NCBI GenBank assembly: GCA_001566295.1
Contig: KQ964246.1
Location: 3,286,001 to 3,350,000, forward strand
DNA: 64,000 bases
Direction of reading: 5' to 3'
Source of the DNA: Microdochium bolleyi
Taxonomy: Eukaryota > Ascomycota > Sordariomycetes > Xylariales > Microdochiaceae
Shown here: positions 42,955 through 55,026 of the stretch, one piece after another
Layout of the letters: every line of letters begins with the position of its first letter
Numbering within the stretch: the first letter of the stretch is position 1
Position numbers and translations under genes: made by a program
Notes under the pieces: generated by a model
Databases searched by the model: none
What the model was told of the DNA's origin: nothing
Seen by the model: only the letters and a program-made list of their open reading frames with translations

Positions 42955-45415
42955 TCAAGGACCGTTCGAAGTAGACTGCCCAAAATCCAGTGGCGACAAA
43001 GGCTTTATGGGTGACAAAGGCCGCAGGCCTCCCTTGAAGTCATCCTTTTGTCGCACGTTTCGGTCGCTGTTGCTTCTGGAAACAGCGGGATCTGCGCTCA
43101 TACCGCCATTGGACGGTACGTTGATAGCTGGCTGGGCTTTCCGGAGTTTTCCATTTGTGGAATTGCTCGAGGTCGGTCCTTTGTTGCTGTCCGAGGATGA
43201 TATGTTGCGCTCTTCATAGGCAGATGCATATGCTGAGGAGCCATCATCCCGGTCGTTTCCGTGCTCATCGACCGTGAGATATGGTTGTGATCGACCATCC
43301 GTGACGACAGGCGGGGGCTGCTCAAACAGCATGTATTCCTCCTCGATGTACCTTGCCTCGTTCTTGCAGCCCTGCCAGCATTGCCTCCAGTTGCAAACAA
43401 GGTACCTGAAGCAGAAAGCGTCGATTTTCATGCATGGCTGGAAGCAGATGCACAGGTTCCGGAAGTCCATCTTGTTCTTGTCAGAATGCCCCAGCAGCAG
43501 GCTCAGGTGACAAGTGATTGCGAACAACAGGTAGTAGTTGAATGGCGGCAGCTTCGACAGCTCGTCGATGAGCAGTTGTGGTACTTCCTCGGTTGCCTCG
43601 CATTCGCGAGAGACCTTTTCTTGAGCGGCTTTCGGGAAAAGCTCATCTGGCAGCTCTCGTAGCCAGGCCTTGAGCATCGAGCCAATGATGTTGATATCAT
43701 ACAAGTCCTCTTGCTTAAAAAGGTCCACGTCATGTTCTGCACCAAGATTGTGTCAGTGCCGAGTGGGAGCCAAAAGTGTATCTGTGAACTTACCCTCATC
43801 AAATCGCCGCTGCCACTTCTTGATCTGCGGACCGCTGCCAGGCACCCGATACAAGCCCTCAACCTCACAGCCCTTGAAGTTGAGATAGTCGATTGCACGC
43901 CATGGAAAGGCGGGCATCCAGAACTCGGTCTTGTCTCGTGAATCTTCTAGCCGCTTGGATATACGGGTGATTCTTGTCTGCTCGACCAATGGCTTGTTGA
44001 GGACTTTAATGACATAGTGCTCATCGTCCACCACGTGCTCCTTCTCGGTTGTGCTACCGCTACGACTGCTCTTGCCGAAGATGCTGCGACCGACCATGCC
44101 CACTGCGCGAGTCCCGGAGTTCTTCAGCCCGCCGAAGAATGTCGAGCTGCTGTTGTCCCGATATGACGAGGGCGGGTTGGCTCTGCTGTGATCCCGGTCA
44201 TGGCGGTGTTCTCTATGTGGTGGTGCATCGCGTGTTGCTGCACGGTCCGCAGACTGATTGCGCGTTGAAGAGGCGTTCATCATGTGACGGAAGGAGCGCT
44301 CTGGTCCTTCTGGATTTATTGGTGCCGTCTTTAGTGGCTGCTGACCATAGTTCTGATTGTGGTTCTCTGGCTCCAGCATATTGGTATTGGCAGATCGAGG
44401 GCCAGGCACATCCTTGTCTTTGATCGATCGTGTCCGTCCAAGGAGATTGAAAGGCTTTGGCTTGTTGCGCCTATCCACCGAATCGCCGTCACCAGCGGAT
44501 AGGGTCTGGGTCAGATCCGACTGAGAACGAGCAAGAGGTTCCAAGTCTGGTACTGGTGATGGACTTTTGGCTGGGATATCTAATACGCAGAGTCAGCAAT
44601 CTGTCGAGTCACAAGGCATCATGAAGCCAATGGATCACACAATGACAGTCATTCCCCACTCTCCGCACAACTGGTCACTCACCGTTCTGCTTCAGGTTTT
44701 GCTTCTGGAGGACTCTGCCTTTCTCTGGCCTTGGATTCTGACTCTCGGCAGGGCGCGACGACCCTTCCGGTATTGACTCTTTCTGTCCCTGCTGAGGCAG
44801 CTGGCTGCTAGACTTGGACTTGTTGAAGTTGAAGAAACGACTGGCACTGACACTTCGAGAGTGCTTCTCGTCGTCGGTGTGATGCCTGTTGTTGCTGTTG
44901 TTGTGGAAGGCGGTAGGTGGGTGGTCGCCTCGCGAGCCTTGTGAGGTTTTGGGTGGGCGCGATTCCGCAACAGTAGGGCCCTTTGGTCTCTGTGCGAGAG
45001 AGAGGTCGTCAGAGGATTGTTGCCGCGAACTGCTTCCGAGTGTCTGGTGTGAAGGTCGGGAATGAAGCTCGGACGATGAGCCCTGTGGTTTGCGCGAGGC
45101 GTTGAAGCGACTGAACGGGGAGCGGGGGGACTTTGGCGAGGCCGAGTTGGACGACGAGATCGGGAGCATGTGCTGAGCGCTACCCACGTCGCTGCTGGAA
45201 GCTCCGGGCTGGGGACTTCGTCCGGCTGGCGCGCGCGAGGTGCCGGCAGAGTCGGGAGGCGCTCCAAGGCCTGGCGAGGAGTATGGCGGCGAGCCAGGAG
45301 AGGGTCTCTGGCCCAGAGGGCCGGCGGCAGCACTGATGGCGGCAGCAAGAGCGGCGGCCTCCTCGGGGCTTGGCTCAGACAGAGAGAGCGGCTGGGGAGC
45401 CTGCTTGCGCCCCAT
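42955..45415 (-). CDS. Rho GTPase-activating (RhoGAP) domain protein
   Basis: Accelerates GTP hydrolysis on a Rho-type GTPase (family knowledge); the target is not evident. Three exons, 45415-44683, 44579-43794 and 43736-42955, both junctions phase 1, give about 766 residues. The first about 400 residues are Ser/Pro/Asn-rich and disordered, probably phosphorylated. The GAP domain contains VEGLYRVPGSGPQIKKW with the candidate arginine finger in LYR; the second junction restores RRFDEEHDVDLFKQEDLYD, then LKAWLRELPDELFP, the classical RhoGAP strip. KMDFRNLCICFQPCMKID matches the Asn-containing helix. A Cys-rich stretch (CFRYLVCNWRQCWQGC) follows, then a Ser-rich tail. Unlike some fungal RhoGAPs, no LIM, PH or SH2 domain is visible. 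Confidence 0.9.
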
Positions 45416-47172
45416 GGTGTGTGTCCGTGTCAAGGCCGCATCAACGAGGTTGTGACGATCCGGAATTGAACAGAGGCGGCGTCGTGCTGGACGGCGGTTG
45501 CAGACAGGTACCGTGCTGGATGCGGCTCGAGATGTACAAAGGAGGGCGCTGGGCCATTAGCCGGTTGTAGTCAGGGGACAGGTGGTGCCAAGTTGGGGGA
45601 CGCACCCACTGCAAGAATGGATGGATCCAGCGTTGGGGGCGCTACTCGACTCTGGAGCTAGCACTGGCGGCACCCGTAATGACCTCTGACGCCAGGTCTC
45701 CAAGGCTACAAGTAGTCAAGCTTGACGGGATGCAGAATGCAATGGAGGCAGCAGAGCACGCTCGACCACTGGTGGCTCTCACACGGAGGAGCGACACAGC
45801 CGGTCGAGTCAAGAAAGCTGCGAAGCTGAGGAGCGGGCTGCCAAATGGAAGGTGGCCTGCGATGCGATGGTCTTGGCCAGGGATGATGTCTGTGTCAAGC
45901 TAAAAGAGAGGGGCTGACGTTGCGGCTGTCGCAAACGATCTCAACGCTCCTCTGCTTCGGAAGCATGAGTGTGGGCCCAGGGAGAGTGCTTTGGTCAGGC
46001 ACTTCGGTGACTGTGCTCTGCTGTGCTCTGCTTCGACGCAGTAGGCATGCGGGAATGTGGCGAAACACGGGAGCGCAGTTGCTGGCGGTTCGCTTTGTAA
46101 CGAGGGCAGACCAGACAGCAACGTGCCAGGCCAGGAAGGAGGTTGCCCTTGGCCTTGCTAGTGGCGGGGGTGCTCTATCTCTTGCATCAACGGGAACAGG
46201 AACAGGCAGGCCGCCCCACCTCAAGAACGCCGGTCGGAGTGTTTCAAGAACAGGGAAGCTGGAGGGGACGGAGCTGGCCACATGATGGTCTCGGGCCCGT
46301 CGCGCACCCAGGTCGGCCAGGGCATAACTCAGGCAGCCTGGCATTGTTGCATGCCGGGACTCTTCATTGTTGCGTCCAGGAATGTGCCTGATCCCACGAG
46401 ACGACCGCTTTCAGGATCCGTCATTCTCCACCTTTCGGCTCCAGCAATGGCTTAGGCTCAGGTACCGCCAGTTGACAGGGGGCAAGCAATCCGGGGGCAA
46501 CGCTTTCCGAGATGGGCGTTGCATTTCACAACCACATTATGTAGGCCAATAAGGTTTCGAAGAAACACGCGGTATCTGTTTCTATGACAACATGACGGTC
46601 GGGCCAACTGCGAGATCATCCGAGATGGAAGCTTGGGATTCCTCGAGCCCAGGCCAGAAAGCTTCGTAATCCAATGCCGTGGCTCCAGCCAGGGGACCGG
46701 CGGTACCGCTGCCCTGGCCCCTGAAGGCCCAGCACCCGACGCACCCCAAGACGCCCCCCCCGGCGACTCTTGAAACGTCACTTCAGAGTTGCAGGTGCCT
46801 GACAAGGTCCGGGGTTGCCTCTTTCTCCGATGCTGACGCACTCCCTGCCCGTCGAGTTGGCTATACTGTTACAATCACTTCTGTGCCACACAATATTGCC
46901 CTCTTGTACAAAATATGTAATGTTCGTGCTGCATTTCACAGCATCTCTGCTCACGGGCAGTATCAACAAATGCGACATCACAAGGTAGAGTTTGCGTTAG
47001 ACCAAGTGTGCAGAGAGGGAAAAAAAAAGTTACGTGAACGCCAATCATCAAATCCTCAACCACTGGCCAAACTTTGCGTGATATCACTCTATAGCGTACT
47101 CTTAGCCAAACAACACTTTGCGCTTCCTCGCAAAACAGTCCGTTGGCATTGCTGCGCCGGCAATGTCCCATC
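45416..47172. other. long intergenic region upstream of the RhoGAP gene
   Basis: About 1.75 kb with no supported gene despite several GC-driven open frames on both strands. It probably holds a long 5' UTR and promoter of the RhoGAP gene and the MCM7 3' flank. Confidence 0.45.
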
Positions 47173-49866
47173 TTATTCCATGTCATCGTCATTCGCATCG
47201 TCATTGGATGTGACAAACACAAGGCGGCTGCCATTGCCAGCGGTTTGCCAAACCTGAAGAAGAGTGTTGTCAGTCAAAGGGATCCATGCGATCCTGCAAT
47301 GCGCAGGCAACAGCTGATCAGTGTGAAACTTACATCCAAGCTGGTGTACTCATCCAACGTGCTGAGCCATTGGTCCTCCGTGAAGCCCTTGGCTAGGACG
47401 CGCTCGCGGACCTTGCGCATGCTGAGCTCCACAGTGCCGTCCTCGTCCTCATCATCGTCGTCCGGTCTGCAGGCACCGCTATCGGCGAGCGTCTTAACAA
47501 GGTTGTAAATACGGCTCTGCGCGTTTTGTGTGCGTCTGCCACCAGTACCCTCGTGTGCCGCCAAGCTCTCCTTGCTAGCCTCCATAAGGCGAAGAGCCTC
47601 GTCGACATCGTCCTGGCTAACTTCACTGGCGAAGCGCAGCCGGGCCAACGCCTGAGCAAGGCGGACAACACCGAGTAGCGTTCTGGGAGTGGTGTGAGTG
47701 AACTGCTGGTTCTTCTTCTCAGCGCGTCGTTGACCTTCTCTGAGACGGACGTATGTCTTTGTGAGATACTCGGTGACCGTTGAGGGCACGGTAGGTCGGT
47801 AGGTCCTGGCCTGGGCGACATAAGCGCGGACCTCGTGGGGCGTGAAGACGACATTTGGTGACGAGCCATTCTCGCCCCCGTTGTTTTCGGCGTAGAGATC
47901 GGGATGCTTGTTGTGCATGTGGACGTATGCGACGTGTTTGGCGAGCTGAGCGTCGCCATCTCGGGTCGGCGTATCGAGAAGAAGGAACAAGACATCGAAA
48001 CGCGAGAGGAGGGCCGCTGGCAGGTTGATGTTCTCGACGGGTGATATCCGAGGGTTATATCGACCATAGATAGGGTTGGCTGCCGCCAGGATCGACGTCC
48101 GCGCATTCAGAGTGGTCGAAATGCCGGCCTTAGAGATGGAAATCGTCTGTTGCTCCATAACCTCGTGGATCGCTGTGCGGTCGTTCTCGTCCATCTTGTC
48201 AAACTCATCGATGCAGCAGATACCGTTGTCGGCTAGCACTAGCGCGCCACCCTCGAGTACCATCTCATCAGTGACGGGGTCACGCATAACCGCTGCCGTC
48301 AGACCGACACCACTGGAGCCACGTCCGGATGTATACACACCACGAGGCGCGACCTTGGAGATGTACTTCATTAGCTGGGACTTGGCCACACCAGGGTCAC
48401 CCATCAGCAAGACGTTGATATCACCGCGGATCCGCATGCCGTCTCCCATAGACTTGGTAACACCACCGACCAGTAGTAGTAGAAGGGCCTTCTTGACGTC
48501 GAGGTGGCCGAAGATCTCGGGGGCGATGGACTTGGCGAGCATCTCGTAAACGGCACCAGATTGGCTGAAAGCACTGATGCGCCTCATAAGCTTGTCATCA
48601 ATGTACATTTCGCTGTAGGCCTTCTTGTGCTGAACGATATGGTGAGCCTCGATGTAAGTGTCGGTCAAGAGTCCAGCGCGCATCGCCTTGAATCCGGTGT
48701 ATGGCGTAGGCAGGAAAATGCCAGAAATGTCGACGACATCGCCCGGGTTAATCTGACGCACAGCGCTACCGTAGCACATGACGGACAGAGTACGCGGGAT
48801 CTGTCCGATAGGGACTTGCTCGGCCATTTCCTGCACCTTGACCTCTTGGAAAGGCAGGAATTTCGATGCTCGCGATGATTGGAAAAGCTGCCCCTTGGCC
48901 TGGTTGGCCTGACATTCTTGCGAAGGGCACACAGTGAGAGGTGTGTAGTGCTTGTCCGTGACGGGCTGGAAGATTTCGCAACCGCATCGATCACAAGTGT
49001 ATGCTCCGACCTGCACCACGGGCTTAACATCGGAAACCCTGGTTGAGATGCCGCGGATGGTGATCAGATGACCCAGGTGTTCTCCGCGAACTTCGCGAAC
49101 TGCCAGAGCTTTTACTGGGTGGTCGGCAGTCGAAGTCCTCGGCTTGAAAACGAGAGTGTAACGCCTCGTCAATTGTGCGGGGAACGTGGATTCGAGGAGC
49201 TCGGGGTTGTTGCTGCTCGCGGCAAGATCTGTAAGGTCACGATTACGCGCTTGTCTCCGCTCCATAATGACATCGAGAACATCGTCCTTGAATGTTACGC
49301 CTGCGGCAGGGGGAGGCATTTTGCTGTCGATAGCCTTCGAAAGGATCTCAACGTAGTGCTTGGTGTTGTTCTCGATCGACTCGACCAGCTTCAGGGCACT
49401 GTCTTGATTCGCCTCGAACTATCACTGAGAGTAAGCATTTTGTTGCGCGACTGGCATCGAGCCTCAAATGACCTCGGGCGGCTTACCGAAGCGACATCAT
49501 CTAACTCGATCAACACCTCATCAAGGGTGCGATCTGCCAGCTTTTGCAGCATGTCCGCGTACTTGTATGTCGGCTCCTTCGAGGCATTGTTGTTGCGCTG
49601 GCGGCTTCGCGAACCGTTGTTCTCGTCGAGGAAATCATAGTCGTCGTCGCTGAGATCCTCCTCCTCGATATTGATCTGGCCGATGGCGTGGGTCAGGGAC
49701 TGTTCCGGAGAAGTCTTGAAGCCTTCAAGGAACTCCTCGAAGGCGCCTTCAGTCATTGTTAGCCACCACACGTTTCTCGGGCTGCAGATACCGGTAGATG
49801 GAGTGCACAAGACTCACGTTGCTGCGCTTCATAATCCACAAGGCTCTTGTACTGAAGCAAAGCCAT
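47173..49866 (-). CDS. mcm7: DNA replication licensing helicase subunit MCM7
   Basis: MCM2-7 helicase subunit. Four exons, 49866-49818 (49 nt), 49746-49487, 49418-47334 and 47253-47173, give about 824 residues. Exon 1 encodes MALLQYKSLVDYEAQQ; a long exon carries a C4 zinc motif (CDRCGCEIF...CPSQECQ), Walker A GDPGVAKSQ near residue 442, Walker B CIDEFDKM, and LLSRFDVLFLLLDTPTRDGD. The latter, with LAKHVAYVHMHNKHPD, identifies MCM7. The last junction joins EYTSLD to VWQTAGNGSRLVFV, ending in an acidic DDANDDDME tail. Reading straight on without this intron, or using the earlier acceptor, gives a short non-family end, so the CTTCTTCAG acceptor at 47254 is preferred. An ACGCGT box is 288 bp upstream. 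Confidence 0.95.
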
Positions 49867-50615
49867 GGTGAACGATGATGCCCGGTAGATTCTGGTAGAA
49901 GTCTGTCTGTCCAAAGATGACGTCCTCTGTCGGTGGATGCAGAAGAAAAATGGATATCGAGCGGCGCGCAGCGCGATCTTGCGTTATGACCGGTTGCTGT
50001 CGGTCTGGGTGCTAGGATCGTGTATTCGTGGTGCAGAGGTGCATCGATCGCTGCACTTTTGTCGTGGCTGGGCGCAAGGATGGCGGAGCAGATCTAGAAA
50101 TGGCGTAGGCAGGGAAACGGGCGATGGAGGGGTTGGTGGCTGCAGGTAATGAAACGCGTCGCGTGGCGGACGCGACCGGTCGCGACAAGGGATAGCTACG
50201 GGTCTCAATGCAGTCATTTATGCAATGCATAATGGCTGCTATCGATCTGCACAAAATGCGGCGGCTCATGATGCATGCAGGGTGCTCACGGCTTTCGGAC
50301 CCTGCTGCAGTCACCCGCAGCCTCGGCTCGACGCCCGGCAGAAGGTGAGCTCTTTCCCCAGACCCGGACTTTGACCTTGACCCGCCATTGAATTGGAGAC
50401 AGCGCCTCTGCTAAATTACACCGAGGGACACATTGGCGTCCGATCCGCCTCCGCCGCGCTCTCCACGTCACATGCGTCCGACTCGCAATACAGCAATTGC
50501 TTCACCTCTTGCTGCCCTCGACATGCTGCCTTGAACAGTCCATTCCGAGACCTTCATTACCTTATCTCGCATAGCCAAGATCGAACACCGCGCTCGAAGC
50601 GCACCTCCGCCCGTC
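49867..50615. other. divergent promoter region MCM7 / PEX1
   Basis: A GC-rich 749-bp shared upstream region with no supported gene besides the ACGCGT box noted separately. Confidence 0.5.
50154..50159. promoter_or_regulatory. ACGCGT (MCB-type) box between MCM7 and PEX1
   Basis: A single palindromic ACGCGT, with an ACGCGA about 16 bp further on, lies 288 bp from the MCM7 ATG and 457 bp from the PEX1 ATG. On its own a single hexamer is weak evidence; its position upstream of an MCM gene makes it worth noting. Confidence 0.45.
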
Positions 50616-53600
50616 ATGTCCACCCGCAAGAATCTCCAGACGACTGCTGCTGAGATCTCCCTGGTACACCTCAAGAACTGCCTGGTCAACCTGCCGGCCG
50701 CGCTCGTCAATCTCCTCGTCTCCATAAACACAGTATGGCGCATCGCACTCGTATATGGCATGTCTCGCGTTAACATTGCAAATGTAGCCGGCGCAAAATG
50801 TCATCGTCCAACTCCAATACCGCGTCCCCGCGCCCTCCAACGGCGCCTCGCCGGCCGGGAGCGCCTCAGTGCAACGAAACATATACCTTGGCTGGACGGG
50901 TATGCCCAGCAGACCGAAGGCTGCCCCCCTCGTCGGCCGCGACAGCATAACTAGCGGGAGAGGCACCAGCAGGGACCAAGAGATCGCTTCCGTCGAAGTA
51001 GATGCAACTCTTGCCGGCACACTCGGCATCAGGGACGGCACAAAAGTCATGGCCACAATCCATGTCGATCCTCCACTCGCTCACACCGTCAACATCGAGC
51101 CCTTGACCCCCGAGGACTGGGAGATCATCGAGCTGCACGCGACATTCCTCGAGCTCAACTTGCTGTCGCAGATACGCGCGCTGCCAAACCCAGCCTTCAC
51201 GCCTGCGCCCGGACAGTCGGCTGCGGCACACCCACTGACACTTCACCTTTCTCCCACTTCAACGGCCAACATCAAAATTCTGAGCTTGGACCCAGCCCCG
51301 GCAAACGATGTCGCCTTTGTCAAGATTGCGCCAGATGCGGAGGTGATTGTCGCCCCCAAAGTGCGCGCGAAGCCCACGCGAACCAGCCGGGCAGCTGGCA
51401 GCGTCGGCTCGCGCCGAAGTGGAAAGAGCTCGGCGAGTACTGTTCGCAGGAAGTCTGCACGTGAAGAGAAGAAGCCGAGCATGTTCCTCCGGGCAATTGA
51501 CCGCAGCCTGTGTACGGAGTGGTTTGACGATGGGCCTACGCCCCACGAGCTTGCCATCTGGGTCGACCGGGATCTTCTACAATCCAAGGACTTCCGCGGT
51601 GTGAATTGGGCAGCTGTCAGCTTCGTCAAGCCTGGTGGGCTGCAAGCACCCCTTGATCCTCAGAAACAGCAGCAAGAAGCCGCGACAGCTGCCGAGGGAG
51701 CGAAGGCTAGCGAGAAGATCATTGCTGCCCTCCGCCCTTGGGACGATCCTCCGACAAGTCAAACCGTGGCATTGTCATCGCCATTGTGCGCCTCACTTGG
51801 CTGTGACGACGTGGTCGGTGGAATTGTCAAGATCGAGGCAGCCCCTCTTCCCCTACCTCGGAGCACTGTACAGCAACTGAAACTGTTCCCCTTCTCGACA
51901 GCTACTACAGGGACAAGTTCTGGACTCAAGTTTGGCGGCGAATCGAAGGCGGAGAAGGAGGAGGCCGCGAAGATGATTTCGCGAATTTACGGCAAGGGAC
52001 TTCTGCAGGGTCCGCTCACCGACGGCATGATCTTAGGATCTTATCAAGGCCTCGACCTACCCCAGGCCTGGGAGGGTGGGGTACTCAAGATCGACCCGCC
52101 GAACCTGAATACGACCTCGAAAGAAAGCCTCAGCTGGTGCTTAGGCTCCGAACGCTCCTATCCGCTCGACGTACAGCCACCCATTGGACGGCCGGCATGG
52201 CTGGATGACAAAGAGACTGAGGATGGCGTACCCAAAGAAGCGCCAAAGCTCGTAGGCATCGACTCGCTTCTTGAGAACGTCAAGTCACATTTAGCCCATA
52301 TGTCATCTATCCTTCTCACTGGCGGACTAGGCTCTGGAAAGACTTCTGTGGCTCAGAGTCTTGCGAAGACCTTGAAAGAGGACTATCTTTTCCATACGAC
52401 ATACTTCCCCTGCAGGACTCTTGTCAATGACGAGAGCCGCATCTCGACCATAAAGGAGACTCTGAACCGAGTGTTCATGGGTGCAAGCTGGGGCGCTAGA
52501 CTGGGCGGTCAGGCCGTCGTCATCTTAGACGATCTCGACAAGCTCTGCCCAGTAGAGACAGAGTTGCAGGTCGGAAACGACAACGGACGAAGCCGGCAGG
52601 TCAGTGAGACGATATGTGCGATTGTCCGTCAGTACTGCAACAGGGAGAACGGCGTTGTGCTCCTCGCCACTTCTCAGGGCAAAGATTCACTGAACAACGT
52701 GGTCATCGGAGGTCACGTTGTACGAGAGATTATCGATCTTAAAGCGCCCGACAAACAGGCACGGAGACGTGTCCTCGAGACGGTGGTCAAACAGCTCACT
52801 GTCGAGTTCGATCCGTTCCGGCGTGACGAGAGCGACGGAAGTCGCCCTACGACCGCCGATGGGAGCACTGGGGGTGAGGATGGTGGTGCGTGGATGGAGA
52901 CTACTGCTCCAGCACAGAAGCAAAAACTATCCTCTACGGCCAGATCGGACGGATTCTTGCTTGATCCGAGCCTTGACCTCCTCGACCTTGCCGGGGAGAC
53001 CGATGGATACATGCCTGGCGACCTGTTACTCCTCGTTTCCCGTGCTCGTAATGAGGCCCTCATCCGATGCGTCAGCGAGTCCATGTCGCACAAGTCACTG
53101 GACATTGCTCAGCTGAGCAGGGAAGACTTTGACAGCGCCCTTAAAGGCTTCACGCCTGCGTCTCTGCGCAACGTCACCCTGCAGACATCAACGACAACCT
53201 TTGACTCAATCGGAGGTCTGCAGGAAACACGCCAAGTCCTGCTGGAAACACTGCAATACCCGACCAAATATGCGCCGATCTTTGCGCAGTGTCCTCTCCG
53301 CCTACGATCTGGACTTCTCCTCTACGGCTACCCTGGTTGTGGCAAAACACTCCTCGCAAGTGCAGTTGCAGGGGAGTGCGGGCTCAACTTCATTTCTGTC
53401 AAGGGTCCTGAGATTCTGAACAAGTACATTGGAGCCAGCGAGAAGAGCGTTCGTGACCTGTTTGAGCGCGCATCCGCCGCTAAGCCTTGTGTACTCTTCT
53501 TTGACGAGTTCGACTCAATTGCGCCCAAGAGAGGCCACGATTCCACTGGTGTGACTGATCGTGTCGTCAACCAGCTGCTCACACAGATGGACGGTGCAGA

Positions 53601-54387
53601 GGGTCTGTCGGGTGTATACGTTCTCGCTGCGACGTCGCGCCCGGATTTGATAGACCCGGCGCTTCTGCGCCCTGGTCGTTTAGACAAGAGTCTGTTGTGC
53701 GACTTCCCGAACCAGGAAGATCGCATCGACATCATGAAAGCACTCGGCAAGAAGGTGAAGCTCAGCGATGAAATCCTCGGGTCGGAGGACGTGCTTGAGG
53801 AGATTGCACAGCGCACTGAGGGGTACTCCGGTGCCGATCTACAGGCGCTTATGTCTAATGCCCAGCTCGAAGCCATTCATGATGTGTTGGCTGACATCGA
53901 CCTGAACTCCGGTGGTGGCAACAAACGAGGGTCCGCCGCGGCCAAGAACTCTGCCACCTCTCGGTCCGCACGAAACTTTGTCCAGTTCCGATACGGCGCA
54001 GAAGCTTCTGCTGCCGAAGCAGAGGAGCGTGCGAAGAGAGGATTCAAACGGTCGACTGAGATCGCAGAGAATGCAGCAATCGCAGCAAAGCTTGCCGAGA
54101 TCAAGGCGGCACGTAAGCGTGCCAAGGCCAGTCAAGTTCCAGGGAATGCTGGCCACGGCGACAACACAGCGAACGGCACGTCTGGGAAGGACACGGATGG
54201 CGGAGGCGAGGTACGGATCGCATGGAAGCACATGAACAAGGCTCTCGACAGTACCCGTGCCAGTATCAGCAGCCAGGAAAGGCGGAGGCTGGAGCGCATC
54301 TACCACGAATTTGTGGTTGGGCGCAGTGGTGACATGAAAGACGGACAGGGCAGCATGGAGATTGGCGGGCGCAGCAGTCTGATGTAG
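50616..54387 (+). CDS. PEX1: peroxisomal AAA-ATPase PEX1
   Basis: Type II AAA ATPase that, with PEX6, pulls the ubiquitinated PEX5 receptor out of the peroxisomal membrane (family knowledge). Two exons, 50616-50732 and 50788-54387 (phase 0), give about 1238 residues, the normal size. The junction NTPAQNVIVQLQYR restores the N-terminal double-psi-barrel domain. The D1 domain has LLTGGLGSGKTS with a degenerate Walker B (VILDDLDKLCP); the D2 domain has LLYGYPGCGKTLLAS, the second region VLFFDEFDSIAPKRG and the arginine-finger strip LLRPGRLDKSLLCDFP. The C-terminal tail contains an Ala/Lys-rich coiled segment before a final helix (KALDSTRASISSQERRRLER). Confidence 0.96.
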
Positions 54388-55026
54388 GGCCAGGGAGTAC
54401 CAGTAGGACAGAAATTACACTCAGATGTTCCAAGGCCTTATAGAATGATTTCCTCGTACGAATTTGCAGGTGACTGCTTGATTTGGCCGTGCCGGCTAGA
54501 CCGTCGACGAGAATCGTTGGGCATCCGAACACGCTTGGCAATGCGATGGGGGCGATTCTAAAGTTCCGTTGGCATACCGCGACCTACCTCAGGTACCTTA
54601 GATACCTGAAGGGTCTCCTCCCATGCAAGGGGTCGTCAGGGGCCGATGCAACGTTGGTGATTGGCCAGACTGTCTCAGCAGAAGTGCGCGCACAGACCAT
54701 TCGACAACGACCGACGTCTCTTCAAACACTGCCGAGGCGGACAGCAACGAACAAGCAGAGCAGCCATCAGCATATCCGACGACAATTTAAGCCTGCGTCC
54801 GCTCTGCGCCAGGTCGCCTTGACGAGCACTGAAGTCTACTGCCAGCGGCAGCCCTTCTGTCAGCCGAGGCGTGCCTCTCGACCAAGACCATCTTTTCAGG
54901 GTCTTTTGAGTTCAGCATTCGGAAGGAGACCCACCCGCTTGGCCCGACTGCCGTACTTGTCTCTCGATACTGGAGATCCATGAGAACATCCGTCGTCCGG
55001 CCACCAGCGCAGGGTCAGTGAGCGCC
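54388..55026. other. tandem intergenic PEX1 to kinase
   Basis: Promoter and 5' UTR of the kinase gene plus the PEX1 3' flank. No gene is supported. Confidence 0.5.

Noticed and set aside
47254..47333. Shorter 3' intron of MCM7 ending at CATTGCAG, giving an end DRMDPFD
   Set aside because: The next acceptor restores the family end VWQTAGNGSRLVFV, which is far more convincing.
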